Source: Rickettsia typhi
GTDB taxonomy: Bacteria > Pseudomonadota > Alphaproteobacteria > Rickettsiales > JABSSG01
Assembly (NCBI GenBank): GCA_945905715.1
Contig: CAMDPW010000006.1
Coordinates: forward strand, 1 to 50,182
DNA: 50,182 nt
Direction: 5' to 3'
Part shown: piece by piece, positions 1 through 8,437 of the stretch
Layout of the letters: the number at the start of each line of letters is the position of its first letter
Position numbering within the stretch: position 1 is the stretch's first letter
Program-made: the position numbers and the translations under genes
The notes under the pieces: generated by a model
Seen by the model: the letters and a program-made list of their open reading frames with translations, nothing else
Told to the model about the DNA's origin: nothing
Databases searched by the model: none

Positions 1-144
1 ACCCTATTCACCAGATTTAAATCCTATAGAGAAGTTTTGGGCAAATATGAAACGATGGATTAAAGATCAAATTACCAAATTTAATGATCTGTCTGAGATA
101 ATAAGACACTTCTTTCAATTATGCTAATTCAACTTATTTTACTA
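1..144 (+). mobile_element. IS630-family insertion sequence, right-hand end (partial)
   Basis: The window opens inside an IS element. The 3' end of its transposase is followed by a terminal sequence at 121-144 (reading in as ATGCTAATTC and ending TTTTACTA). The exact reverse complement of this sequence is at 50038-50061, at the other end of the window. A TA dinucleotide follows at 145-146, and another TA precedes the second copy at 50036-50037, as expected for IS630/Tc1-type insertion at TA. The left end of this copy lies outside the window. Confidence 0.85.
2..127 (+). CDS. IS630-family transposase, C-terminal fragment (cut by window edge)
   Basis: An open frame of 41 residues enters the window and stops at 125-127. 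It begins PYSPDLNPIEKFWANMK, the motif around the third catalytic acidic residue (the E of NPIE) of the DDE domain in IS630-family transposases. The stop codon overlaps the terminal repeat, a compact arrangement usual for this family. Upstream parts of the DDE domain and the N-terminal helix-turn-helix are outside the window, so I cannot tell whether the gene is intact or needs a frameshift. Confidence 0.85.
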   Translation, partial: PYSPDLNPIEKFWANMKRWIKDQITKFNDLSEIIRHFFQLC

Positions 145-146
145 TA

Positions 147-493
147 GTAGTAATGAAGATGAAATAATAGTAACAAGGTAAGGAGTGAGTACTGCCCTTT
201 AAATCTCATAAATATAAATTTACACATTCTTTTGATACAAAAATGAGTTCATGTCTATCTGGTCCTTTAATCGTAAGATCATTTGGAGAACCAAAATTGT
301 CAATGGAAATAAAGGACAGGCGTTATTAAATCTCAGATATTCCTTCAGCTTACTCATCATACTTAAGAGAGTCTGAAATAATCAACCATTAAACAACAAG
401 TAAAACAGCTATAAATACGTATTATGAAAACTACTAGAGAAAAGAAAATAGTAGCTTTAGCAGCCTAATTTGACTTTAGATAAAAAAACCTCG
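147..493. other. Gene-free stretch between IS630 end and the reductase gene
   Basis: About 350 bases with no open frame worth calling on either strand and no recognisable RNA. It separates the IS end from the 3' end of the minus-strand reductase gene. Any terminator for that operon would lie here, but I see no convincing GC-rich hairpin with a T-tract. Confidence 0.5.
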
Positions 494-1453
494 TTACACT
501 TCCTCATTTTTAATAAAAAAATTATAAACTGTTTTGGCAATTTGAATGTCTTGCACTGCCAAACCAGTTAAATCTGCAACGGTAATCTGGTTGTCATTTG
601 TGCGACCCTCATATTTCTTTGCAATAACATCTCCCAGTTCAATTAATATATTCCGGTCAATGATTTTTTTTCTTATCGCGTAGGAGATATCACCTCTTTC
701 AATGCACTGAGAAATACTATCTGCAACGATAACATCTGCCACACCAAAAATACTCTCCTCAAGTTCTTGCTTGTGTGGTCCATCCGCTCCAACTGCCGTA
801 ATATGAGTGCCAGCGCTAATGTGATTAGAAAACAAAACAGGTAGTGAAGATGATGTGGTTGTTACAATCAAATTACAAGTAGAAGTCAAATCCTCCAGTG
901 TTTGCGTTGTATGGATTTTAAACCCCTCATTCTTCATGTCAATTTGAAATTGTAAAAGTTTATTGTGATCTCTCCCAAAAACCACTACATCTCTACAGAA
1001 AATCGTTTTTTTTAAAAAAAGTAATTGCAATCTTGCCTGGATCCCTGTGCCTACAATGCCAATTTTATTGATTATGCTTGGCGCTAAGTATTTAGCTGTA
1101 ATAGCACCTGCTGCCGCGGTTCGTAAATCTGTTAAATAACCTTCATCAAGAAGTACACCTAAAAGAACTCCGGTTTTTTGATCAAATAGCAGCATAAGTC
1201 CATTACTGGATGAAAGATTTAATTTGGGATTATTATAAAATCCAGAAGCAATTTTTACCACGTAGAAATCATCTCCTGTAATGTAACTATATTTAATATG
1301 TACATCACCAGGAGGATTTTTAAATACCAACTCACCCACAGATGGAGAAACTGTATTTCTTTGCGAGTAAGCAACAAATCCCTCTTCGATCGGTGGAAGA
1401 ATATTTACAGATTTTAATATTTCTTTTATTTGAGCTAAGTGGATTATTCTCAT
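494..1453 (-). CDS. Ornithine cyclodeaminase / mu-crystallin family NAD(P)-dependent enzyme (EutC-like)
   Basis: A 319-residue protein of the ornithine cyclodeaminase/mu-crystallin fold. Visible hallmarks are LRTAAAGAITAKYLA near residues 110-125, a Rossmann nucleotide motif GIVGTGIQAR just after, and AVGADGPHKQELE in the second half, the usual segment with the conserved Asp. Members include ornithine cyclodeaminase, alanine dehydrogenase, ketimine reductases, EutC of hydroxyectoine use and SbnB of diaminopropionate synthesis. Sequence alone does not tell me which. The ATG lies 3 nt after the stop of the upstream PLP enzyme gene, so the two are surely co-transcribed and probably act in one pathway. 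The EutB/EutC pairing is the closest parallel I know. Such a pair is unexpected in a reduced Rickettsiales-like genome, and it sits beside an IS630 copy. Confidence 0.85.
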   Translation of the reverse strand: MRIIHLAQIKEILKSVNILPPIEEGFVAYSQRNTVSPSVGELVFKNPPGDVHIKYSYITGDDFYVVKIASGFYNNPKLNLSSSNGLMLLFDQKTGVLLGVLLDEGYLTDLRTAAAGAITAKYLAPSIINKIGIVGTGIQARLQLLFLKKTIFCRDVVVFGRDHNKLLQFQIDMKNEGFKIHTTQTLEDLTSTCNLIVTTTSSSLPVLFSNHISAGTHITAVGADGPHKQELEESIFGVADVIVADSISQCIERGDISYAIRKKIIDRNILIELGDVIAKKYEGRTNDNQITVADLTGLAVQDIQIAKTVYNFFIKNEEV

Positions 1454-1456
1454 TTG

Positions 1457-2410
1457 TTAGCTCAGAACTGCATTTAAGGTATCAACACTGATATTACCAC
1501 CACTTAAAAGAATGACTACATGCCTATCACGGAAGCGCTCTATATTTTTTAAAAGAGAGGCTAACGACACAGCAGATGCACCCTCAACTAAAATACGTTG
1601 GGTTTTAATGAGTATATTCATTGCGTCTTTAATTTCCTGCTCAGATACTAAAATATAATCATCCACAAAATCTTTACAGAGGTCAAAAGTAATAGATCTT
1701 GCCTCAATTCCACCAGCTGTTGCATCTGAAAGAGTTGCTGTTGTGATGATATCTACTATTTTTCCTGCTTTAATAGACTCAAACATAACAGGAGAGTTTT
1801 GTGGCAAACACCCAATAATTTGCGTTTCTGGAGAGACTGATTTTATATATCCTGCAATACCTGCGATCAACCCACCCCCACCGATTGGCACTAGTATATC
1901 ATCTATTGTATTCAATTGACGTATCATTTCTACCGCAATAGTGCCTTGACCAGAGATAACTTGAACATCATTATATGGAGATATATAGAGCATATTATGT
2001 TTCTTAGCATATTCACGTGCATACGTCTCGGTTTCCAAGCAATCTGTAGCATAAAATTTTAATGGTACATCATGATTACGAATATTTTTAACTTTTGCCA
2101 AAGAAGCATTTTCAGGGACAAAAATAATACCAGGGATATTTAATTTCTTTAAACCAAATGCTACTGCAGTACCGTGATTACCTGTTGAAGCGGTGACGAC
2201 ACCAAGTTTTTTCTGCACTGATGATAAAGAAAGTAACTTATTGAAAGCACCTCTTACCTTAAAAGAACCTGTATACTGAGTATTCTCACATTTTAAGTAA
2301 ACTTTAATACCAGTTATTTCGCTCAATTCTACAGAAAAATCTAGTGGGGTTTCATGTATATAGCATCGTATTTGCTTCTCAGCAATTAACACTGCATCTT
2401 TTAAATTCAA
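1457..2410 (-). CDS. PLP-dependent threonine dehydratase/serine racemase-family enzyme (EutB-like)
   Basis: A 317-residue fold-type II PLP enzyme. The Schiff-base lysine is in GSFKVRGAFNKL (about residue 51). STGNHGTA binds the cofactor/substrate carboxylate, GGGGLIAGIAG is the phosphate-binding glycine loop, and LLSGGN lies near the C-terminus. The length matches catabolic threonine dehydratase or serine racemase without an ACT domain, so it is not the biosynthetic IlvA form. The segment SDATAGGIE resembles the EutB subgroup. The start is a TTG at 2408-2410, chosen because GAGGAG (complement at 2420-2425) stands 9 nt upstream and no better ATG exists. It is the first gene of a two-gene unit with the reductase. 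A beta-elimination/deamination or racemisation followed by imine reduction is an inference from the pairing. Confidence 0.88.
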   Translation of the reverse strand: MNLKDAVLIAEKQIRCYIHETPLDFSVELSEITGIKVYLKCENTQYTGSFKVRGAFNKLLSLSSVQKKLGVVTASTGNHGTAVAFGLKKLNIPGIIFVPENASLAKVKNIRNHDVPLKFYATDCLETETYAREYAKKHNMLYISPYNDVQVISGQGTIAVEMIRQLNTIDDILVPIGGGGLIAGIAGYIKSVSPETQIIGCLPQNSPVMFESIKAGKIVDIITTATLSDATAGGIEARSITFDLCKDFVDDYILVSEQEIKDAMNILIKTQRILVEGASAVSLASLLKNIERFRDRHVVILLSGGNISVDTLNAVLS

Positions 2411-2540
2411 TGTGTTTTACTCCTCAAATAAAGTTTGTTCAAAAATATTCAATTTAATAATTTAAAAATTTATTTCTTGGAATGTGTCATGAGCCAATCA
2501 ATACGCAAGCTATCTAGGAATGCTTCCAATAATGTTAACC

Positions 2541-3137
2541 TTAATTGAATTTTTGACGAAGATTGAAGGCAGCAGTTATAGTACCTTCATCAAGATAATC
2601 AAGTTCGCCCCCAATAGGAATGCCGCTAGCCAGACGCGATACCTTGAGACTATATAACCGTAGTTTTTCTGTAATATAAAAAGCGGTAGTTTGACCATCC
2701 ATAGTGGCATTAGTAGCGATAATCACTTCTTTAATTTGTGAATTTTCAATACGTGCTAGTAATTTGTCTATATTGACTTCACTAGGTGTGCGCTCATGAT
2801 AAGCCGACAAAGTTCCACCCAAAATATGGTATAGTCCTTGGTAAACTGAAATTTTTTCAATAGCCCATAAATCTGCCACCGTCTCTACTATGCAAATGAT
2901 TGTTTGATCACGTTTAGTATTTGTACAAATATGACAGGCTTCGTTCTCATCAAGGTTGCCACAAAACTTACAAATCTCAATTGCATTGGCAGTATCAAGC
3001 AAAGCATCAGAAAGTGGTAACATTAAGTTGTCTTTATATTTAATTAAATGCAACACTAACCTTTTTGCTGAGCGATTACCAAGTCCTGGTAATTTCGAAA
3101 AAATATAGATGAGTTTGTCAATCTTATTGCGTTGCAT
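2541..3137 (-). CDS. recR: Recombination mediator protein RecR
   Basis: 198 residues, the normal length. It has an N-terminal helix-hairpin-helix region (LPGLGNRSAKR, 16-26) and a four-cysteine zinc finger (C56, C59, C68, C71). A Toprim domain follows (IVETVADLWAIE, then IIATNATMDGQTTA), with the conserved SRLASGIPIGGELDYLD near the C-terminus. With RecO it loads RecA on SSB-coated single-stranded DNA at gaps. It starts 3 nt after the end of ybaB and is the last gene of the dnaX-ybaB-recR unit, a very widespread arrangement. Confidence 0.97.
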   Translation of the reverse strand: MQRNKIDKLIYIFSKLPGLGNRSAKRLVLHLIKYKDNLMLPLSDALLDTANAIEICKFCGNLDENEACHICTNTKRDQTIICIVETVADLWAIEKISVYQGLYHILGGTLSAYHERTPSEVNIDKLLARIENSQIKEVIIATNATMDGQTTAFYITEKLRLYSLKVSRLASGIPIGGELDYLDEGTITAAFNLRQKFN

Positions 3138-3140
3138 AAA

Positions 3141-3464
3141 TTAATATGGAAATTTTAACCCTGGAGGAAGCGGTATACCTCCCATAAGATCTGACATTGA
3201 ACCTTCAGTTTCAGCATCTAACTTTTTTTTAGCGTCATTAAATGCAGCTAAAACTAGATCTTCTAATACATCGACTTCGTCTTTATCAAGTAATGACGGA
3301 TCAAGAGAAATTTTGACCATAGCACCCTTACCATTTAAGGTAATAGTCACTAAACTACCACCAGAAGCACCTTCAAATTCTCTTTTAGCTATTTCTTCTT
3401 GTGCCTGAGAAAATTTTTGCTGCATTGATTGCATTTGTTTCATCATTTGATTGATATTCACCAT
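3141..3464 (-). CDS. ybaB: YbaB/EbfC family nucleoid-associated protein
   Basis: 107 residues with the family features: a methionine- and glutamine-rich N-terminal helix (MMKQMQSMQQKF), the central GGSLVTITLNGKGAMVKISLDPSLL, and the glycine/proline-rich tail MGGIPLPPGLKFP. The family forms dimers that bind DNA and are thought to shape the nucleoid. The gene lies 7 nt downstream of dnaX and 3 nt upstream of recR, its usual position. Confidence 0.96.
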   Translation of the reverse strand: MVNINQMMKQMQSMQQKFSQAQEEIAKREFEGASGGSLVTITLNGKGAMVKISLDPSLLDKDEVDVLEDLVLAAFNDAKKKLDAETEGSMSDLMGGIPLPPGLKFPY

Positions 3465-3471
3465 AATTCAC

Positions 3472-5049
3472 CTATTCTATTGAAGTGTTTCTAATGTTTT
3501 CTACAGTTGCACCAGGAAAAGCTTTCAACACATTACCAACAATCGAGTGTTTTGATATATCGCGCTTTTTATTAGTACTTATCACTTGATCATATTCAAT
3601 AACTGTTTGTCCAACTTTCATCGTATCAGATATAGAGATAAACTGCCACTTATTATTAGTCCACTTATTTAATCTTGCAACCACCTGTGCGATAAAATCC
3701 TTAGGTATATTCCCTTGGAGCTTGGCTTCAATTTTGCCATAAGAATAACTCACCACCGCAACTTCAGACTTTAACTGATGATATAAAATCATCTCTTTAT
3801 TGCTTAAGAAATGCTCAATAATTTTTTTAAATTCTACCATCATATCATCATTTTTTATAACTAGTAACTCAGCAGGTATTTTATTCGACGAAACAAGATA
3901 GTCACTATGACTAGCAATAATCTCTGCAGGTGTTGGTAAATCAGCTAAACAACCAATACGAATAATAAGCATTTCTAGCGCTTGTATATCGTAAGTAGAT
4001 TTACTGATTTCCTCAAAACCCTTAAGTAACATTTGCCATAAAATTGCCAAACTACGGCCGTTAATTTTTTTAGCAATATTACTTACTAACTCACATTCAA
4101 CATCAGATAAATAATGATTATTTTGTAAAAAATCATTAAGTATTTGTACCTTAGCAACAATGTTGCAAGCTGATAATAAATCTTCAACCATTGACAACGG
4201 TTCTGAACCTTTATTATAAAGTTCGTTAATCATAATAATCGCCTGCTCAGTGTTTCCTATTACTAGTAAATTAAAAAGCTGGTAAATTAATATACTACTG
4301 GTAATACCTAAGAGGCCTTCTACTTTTCCTATTGATACTTTTTCATCATCTTGAATATGCAAAATTACTTGATCTAAAAGAGATAACCCATCTCGTACCG
4401 AACCATAGCTATGCATGGCAATCAATTTCAATGCTGCTTCTTCATATTTTATTTTCTCAAAAGAGCAAATTTCTTTAAAATGAGTCACTAACTCGACAAT
4501 ACTCAGTCGACGCAAATCAAACCTTTGACAACGCGAAATTACGGTTAATGGAATTTTCTTAGGATCGGTAGTAGCGAAAATAAATTTAATGTAAGAAGGC
4601 GGTTCTTCTAGAGTCTTTAACAGCGCATTAAACGCGCTGTTTGAAAGCATATGTACTTCATCTATAATGTAAACTTTATATTGAGCTAAAATTGGGACAT
4701 AATTCGCATTTTCAATAATTTCACGAATATCGTTAACTCCTGTTTTACTAGCTGCATCTACTTCAATCAGGTCTGGATGATTTTCTCCTGCGTAAGCTTT
4801 GCAATTAATGCAATGACCACAAGCTTCAATACTGTGTTTATTTTGTTGTAAATCAATACAATTAATAGTTTTAGCAACAATTCTCGCAGTAGTAGTTTTT
4901 CCTACACCACGAGTACCTGTAAGTAAAAAAGCATGAGCTATTTTATTTCGTTGAATTGCATGCACCAAGGTTCTAACAAGTGATTCCTGACCTTTTAATT
5001 GGGCAAAATTTACTGGACGATATTTACGTGCTAAAACCTGATAACTCAC
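3472..5049 (-). CDS. dnaX: DNA polymerase III subunit gamma/tau
   Basis: 525 residues. The AAA+ clamp-loader module is complete: Walker A GTRGVGKT at 45-52, a zinc-binding module with C64, C77, C80 and C83, Walker B DEVHML, and sensor-1 segment FIFATTDPKKIP. Clamp-loader domain III follows, then a shorter divergent C-terminal part expected for tau. I did not see an obvious slippery A-run followed by a stem that would make a shorter gamma form. It is the first protein gene of the dnaX-ybaB-recR unit, and the SRP RNA gene lies 31 nt upstream on the same strand. Confidence 0.97.
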   Translation of the reverse strand: MSYQVLARKYRPVNFAQLKGQESLVRTLVHAIQRNKIAHAFLLTGTRGVGKTTTARIVAKTINCIDLQQNKHSIEACGHCINCKAYAGENHPDLIEVDAASKTGVNDIREIIENANYVPILAQYKVYIIDEVHMLSNSAFNALLKTLEEPPSYIKFIFATTDPKKIPLTVISRCQRFDLRRLSIVELVTHFKEICSFEKIKYEEAALKLIAMHSYGSVRDGLSLLDQVILHIQDDEKVSIGKVEGLLGITSSILIYQLFNLLVIGNTEQAIIMINELYNKGSEPLSMVEDLLSACNIVAKVQILNDFLQNNHYLSDVECELVSNIAKKINGRSLAILWQMLLKGFEEISKSTYDIQALEMLIIRIGCLADLPTPAEIIASHSDYLVSSNKIPAELLVIKNDDMMVEFKKIIEHFLSNKEMILYHQLKSEVAVVSYSYGKIEAKLQGNIPKDFIAQVVARLNKWTNNKWQFISISDTMKVGQTVIEYDQVISTNKKRDISKHSIVGNVLKAFPGATVENIRNTSIE

Positions 5050-5080
5050 TTTTGCTATCTGTCAATTAATTTTTTTAAAA

Positions 5081-5165
5081 GGTTGGAGCGACCCAATTTA
5101 AATTCGTTACGGCTGCTCCCTTTCGAATCTGACCGACTTGGCGACAAAATTGCCCACCCCCAACC
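5081..5165 (-). ncRNA. ffs: Signal recognition particle RNA (4.5S-type)
   Basis: An 85-nt element whose ends pair (GGTTGG at one end, CCAACC at the other), giving the long hairpin of the bacterial small SRP RNA. On the minus strand it contains the conserved domain IV signature: GGTCAG, a CGAAAG-type tetraloop and GGGAGCAGCC, with the flanking GCCAAGTC. This is the Ffh-binding region, and no Alu domain is present. It lies just upstream of dnaX, a common position. The small plus-strand open frame through this region is not a gene. Confidence 0.92.
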
Positions 5166-5172
5166 TATCTAT

Positions 5173-5201
5173 TTTATGAGACAGTTTTTACTATATTGCA
5201 A
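5173..5201 (-). promoter_or_regulatory. Probable sigma-70 promoter of ffs
   Basis: On the minus strand TTGCAA (5196-5201) is followed after 17 nt by CATAAA (5173-5178), and the SRP RNA begins 7 nt further on. Position and spacing fit a promoter. The -10 box is imperfect and the start site is inferred. Confidence 0.5.
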
Positions 5202-5227
5202 GAATAATTTTTCTGGGCAAACAATAC

Positions 5228-8215
5228 TTATAACACTATTTTTCTACCATCTCTGCTTCGTGAGGGCGTGAAGCTTGGATCATGGTGACCTTGAGATACT
5301 GTACCTTCATGTAAAACTCTTGCAATTTGAGCGATATGATCACTGCCATAATTTTGACTGTTTACACTCCTTTTTTGAGTAGATACAACTACTGGTTGGT
5401 TAGGTGTGCGTAATGATGAAATATCTCCACTTAAAGCATCATGTTCGATTGATGAGGCGCGAAATAAATGAAGAAATTTACTCCTCCAACCTGGTGTTTT
5501 AATATTGGTATAGTTAGCTGTTTCTTCTACTAAGTTATCAGGATAGATTGTTGACATATGTCGATCATTACTGGTTAACATACCATAACAACCGCGCGAA
5601 CCTCCTTGTTGACCAGCCATAGTTTGCGCATGCCCAGCATTTACCATCTGGGCTAAATTTTCTGCACTTGGTATAATACCTAAATACCTAGATGCAGCTA
5701 AAAAAGATGTATGTAGCTCAGCAAGCGCGGTACGATCTTTACCGCTTTTACAAAATTTCAAGAACACTCGTGCATGTACTATATCGATATTTCTAACAGC
5801 GGCATAAATACCTAAAGTACCTTCAGGAGACATGCTTTGCGCCACAAGTGGCATGGTAGCAACTAGGTCTAAGTTAGTATTGTTTTTAGGTCTAATCCTA
5901 AAAATAGTAGAAACAAAATCAGCAAAAAAGCGATAAATTATATTTGGTTTGCTAACCAGGTACATTTTTGCTTCAACTGCAATCTTTAAATCAACTAATA
6001 TTGGATCAGCATAACGCTCGACATCTAAAATTTTTAAAGCTGTAAAAGCTCTCTTTTGTCTCTCTTTACTGAGTAGTGCATTACCTTTGGTTAAAAACTC
6101 GGCAACAATAGCATAGCAGTCACCAACTGTAGACGTTTTTTTACACTCTTCAGAAGCTGCTGTTGCAACATGAGCTACTTCTTTTAAAATTAAATTATAT
6201 ACTCCATCAGTGCTATCCTTAGATATAGATCGACGGCTATTAAGTGGATTAAGTACCAAAGTTGTTTCTGTGCTTGCTACTGCTTTTACTGATAACTCAA
6301 CAATTGCTGGATCGTTACTAGTGATATCAGATGAAGAATTTAAGCTAATTATGCCAAGTTTTTGTCCTGAAGCACAAAATGTTTGCGCCTGATTTAAAGT
6401 ATTTTTAGTCGCAGCTAACCTAGATTTTTTATCACCATGATAAGTTGGGGTACCGCTATGTAAGTTTTCAGCAACTTTAGTTAGACTGCTGTCTGACTCA
6501 ACAACTGAAGTAACTTTACTGTAAGCGTTACGTAAACCTGGAATCAAAGCGTATAACTGGGTAGGAACAACCATATTCCCTTCAGCAAGTCTAGCTGCAT
6601 AATTCTTAACCAAACCTTGCTTAACTTTATCCAATGTATTGTACCATTCTGGCTGGTCTCTACCAGCAATGATACTTTCAAATTGCACTTTAAAAATAGT
6701 GGTGGTACCAAGCGCCATGATTGCTGACTCAACTACTGCTCTACCTGCTACTGCCGAGATAGTTGAAATATGATATTGTGGCATATCAAGCTGAACTAAT
6801 TCCTTAGCATGGCCACAATCCTCTTTTAAAGTTTCTTTGGAGCTAAACAAAGAACTGCCATCAGCTTTCTTTATGTCTCCTAAGAAAGATAGTAATTCGG
6901 CATTACGTCGTTTGATAAGATTGCCAGTCACTAGTGGTTCTTTACCCAAATTATGAACCATAGCTTTAGCACGATCTCTAATATTATTACGAGAAATGAT
7001 GAGCTGTTTTGCATTAATGTCACCATTATTTACAGCGACATCTAGCAAAAGCTCGGCGGCTTGACATAAATTAACGTATTGCACAACAAAAGATTCTGAT
7101 CTCCCAACTTTTGTATTAATTGCTGCACGGCCATCACGAATAAGATCTCTTGTTCCATCTGAATGTTCTGTGCTAATAGTTCTGGTGATATGACGTAAAT
7201 AATCTCGTCTTTCTTCTAATTTTTCAATTATACTGGCATAGCCATCTTTTGCTGCCTCATAACTTATACCATTAATTACTACGTCTCTTGCAGCATTTAA
7301 AGCCCTAGCATCTAACTCACGAAATACATCCACAGCAGTAGTAGCTGAATGCAGCAAACAATTCTTGACTAACTCAGCAGTACTTGTTTTATTTGCTTGC
7401 AACCTATCGTAATTTGATGCATACACATGACGCTCAACACCTGCAAGAGAAATAGATTTGGAAATATTATCAGTTGAATCTAATGCTACTCCACCATCCA
7501 TGCTTGAAGCAATATATGGTCTTACTTTAGGCCCACTCATAGCTAACAGACCCAACCCTACAGCTAACACTTTTCTCCTACTTGAGTTTTCCCATTGTAA
7601 GTCTTTTTCTTTTTCCCTCTCCATAACTCTCTGGATTTTCTTTAATTCTGGAAGTTTAGTTCTAAATATTTTTTGGATTTTGCTAGCAGCTTTCTTCCTT
7701 CTTGCGACAGCAAACGTAGGATCTCTTAAAGCTTGTTCATGTTCTTTCTGAATAGTTATTGCTTTTTTAGCAGCACGATCAATTACGTATTCAAAATAAG
7801 CTTTAGTATCAGTCAAATCTCTTTTGTCAGCTGTGTTATTAAAAAAATTTACCACTCCCTCCTGAACACCAGAAATTAATGCTGCAAGACCCCATAAACC
7901 TCTACTTGGCGCATTAGCTGCTAAAAATTTGCTCATTTGTTCAAGCGTATGATCCGAAGTTAATTCATCATGTATTGTCTGTATTAAAATGGCAGTTGGT
8001 ACGCTTGCATATTCTGGATTAAAAACTAGTACTGTTAATTTTTGTACTACTAATTGCTTAATAGCTTCAGCTAGATATGGCACTTCTCCACGCCAACTAG
8101 TAAACAGTGGAAATTTATTCAACCCTACATCATTTTTTGTAAGCATGTGCACAACATCTTCTGCATAGACACGCGCTAGCTCATCAGCAAATACTTTAAT
8201 CTCGTGTGCTTTCAT
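5228..8215 (-). CDS. Candidate secreted phosphoinositide phosphatase-like protein (SopB/IpgD/INPP4-type CX5R motif) with IQ-like segment
   Basis: A 995-residue protein that I do not recognise as a whole. Residues 822-829 read CKSGKDRT, preceded by a hydrophobic strand (ARVFLKF). This is the P-loop signature of the phosphoinositide phosphatases SopB/SigD and IpgD, and nearly that of host inositol-polyphosphate 4-phosphatases (CKSAKDRT). Cys822 would be the nucleophile and Arg828 the phosphate-binding residue. About 40 residues on, QTMAGQQGGSRGCYG resembles the glycine-rich segment that follows the active site in SopB-like enzymes. Residues 176-185 (AASKIQKIFR) look like the start of an IQ calmodulin-binding motif, though the distal basic residue is missing. 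A basic charged stretch follows, then a hydrophobic segment at 216-227. There is no signal peptide. The C-terminus is basic and polar (RSRDGRK), compatible with type IV secretion. Most of residues 230-780 is alpha-helical with no recognised domain. The gene stands alone between lolA and ffs. That it is an effector acting on host phosphoinositides is inference. Confidence 0.7.
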   Translation of the reverse strand: MKAHEIKVFADELARVYAEDVVHMLTKNDVGLNKFPLFTSWRGEVPYLAEAIKQLVVQKLTVLVFNPEYASVPTAILIQTIHDELTSDHTLEQMSKFLAANAPSRGLWGLAALISGVQEGVVNFFNNTADKRDLTDTKAYFEYVIDRAAKKAITIQKEHEQALRDPTFAVARRKKAASKIQKIFRTKLPELKKIQRVMEREKEKDLQWENSSRRKVLAVGLGLLAMSGPKVRPYIASSMDGGVALDSTDNISKSISLAGVERHVYASNYDRLQANKTSTAELVKNCLLHSATTAVDVFRELDARALNAARDVVINGISYEAAKDGYASIIEKLEERRDYLRHITRTISTEHSDGTRDLIRDGRAAINTKVGRSESFVVQYVNLCQAAELLLDVAVNNGDINAKQLIISRNNIRDRAKAMVHNLGKEPLVTGNLIKRRNAELLSFLGDIKKADGSSLFSSKETLKEDCGHAKELVQLDMPQYHISTISAVAGRAVVESAIMALGTTTIFKVQFESIIAGRDQPEWYNTLDKVKQGLVKNYAARLAEGNMVVPTQLYALIPGLRNAYSKVTSVVESDSSLTKVAENLHSGTPTYHGDKKSRLAATKNTLNQAQTFCASGQKLGIISLNSSSDITSNDPAIVELSVKAVASTETTLVLNPLNSRRSISKDSTDGVYNLILKEVAHVATAASEECKKTSTVGDCYAIVAEFLTKGNALLSKERQKRAFTALKILDVERYADPILVDLKIAVEAKMYLVSKPNIIYRFFADFVSTIFRIRPKNNTNLDLVATMPLVAQSMSPEGTLGIYAAVRNIDIVHARVFLKFCKSGKDRTALAELHTSFLAASRYLGIIPSAENLAQMVNAGHAQTMAGQQGGSRGCYGMLTSNDRHMSTIYPDNLVEETANYTNIKTPGWRSKFLHLFRASSIEHDALSGDISSLRTPNQPVVVSTQKRSVNSQNYGSDHIAQIARVLHEGTVSQGHHDPSFTPSRSRDGRKIVL

Positions 8216-8437
8216 CCTGTTATACTAATCTAGCATCTTGGTTAATGTATATAATTTTTCTGCAACAGTCTTAGCTCTAGATAAATTTGAGCTTTTTTAA
8301 CAAAACCTAAAAAACACTTAAACTTACTTTTTTCTTTATTCATAAGTTTGCACAACATCTAGTCATTATACTTAATACTAACAGAGTATAATTAAAGAAT
8401 GATTAACTATTTAATCTATTGCAATCCTAACTGAAAG

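Noticed and set aside
5083-5271. 62-codon plus-strand frame
   Set aside because: It lies over the SRP RNA and the end of the phosphatase-like gene, with no ribosome site. Its sequence is explained by the RNA.
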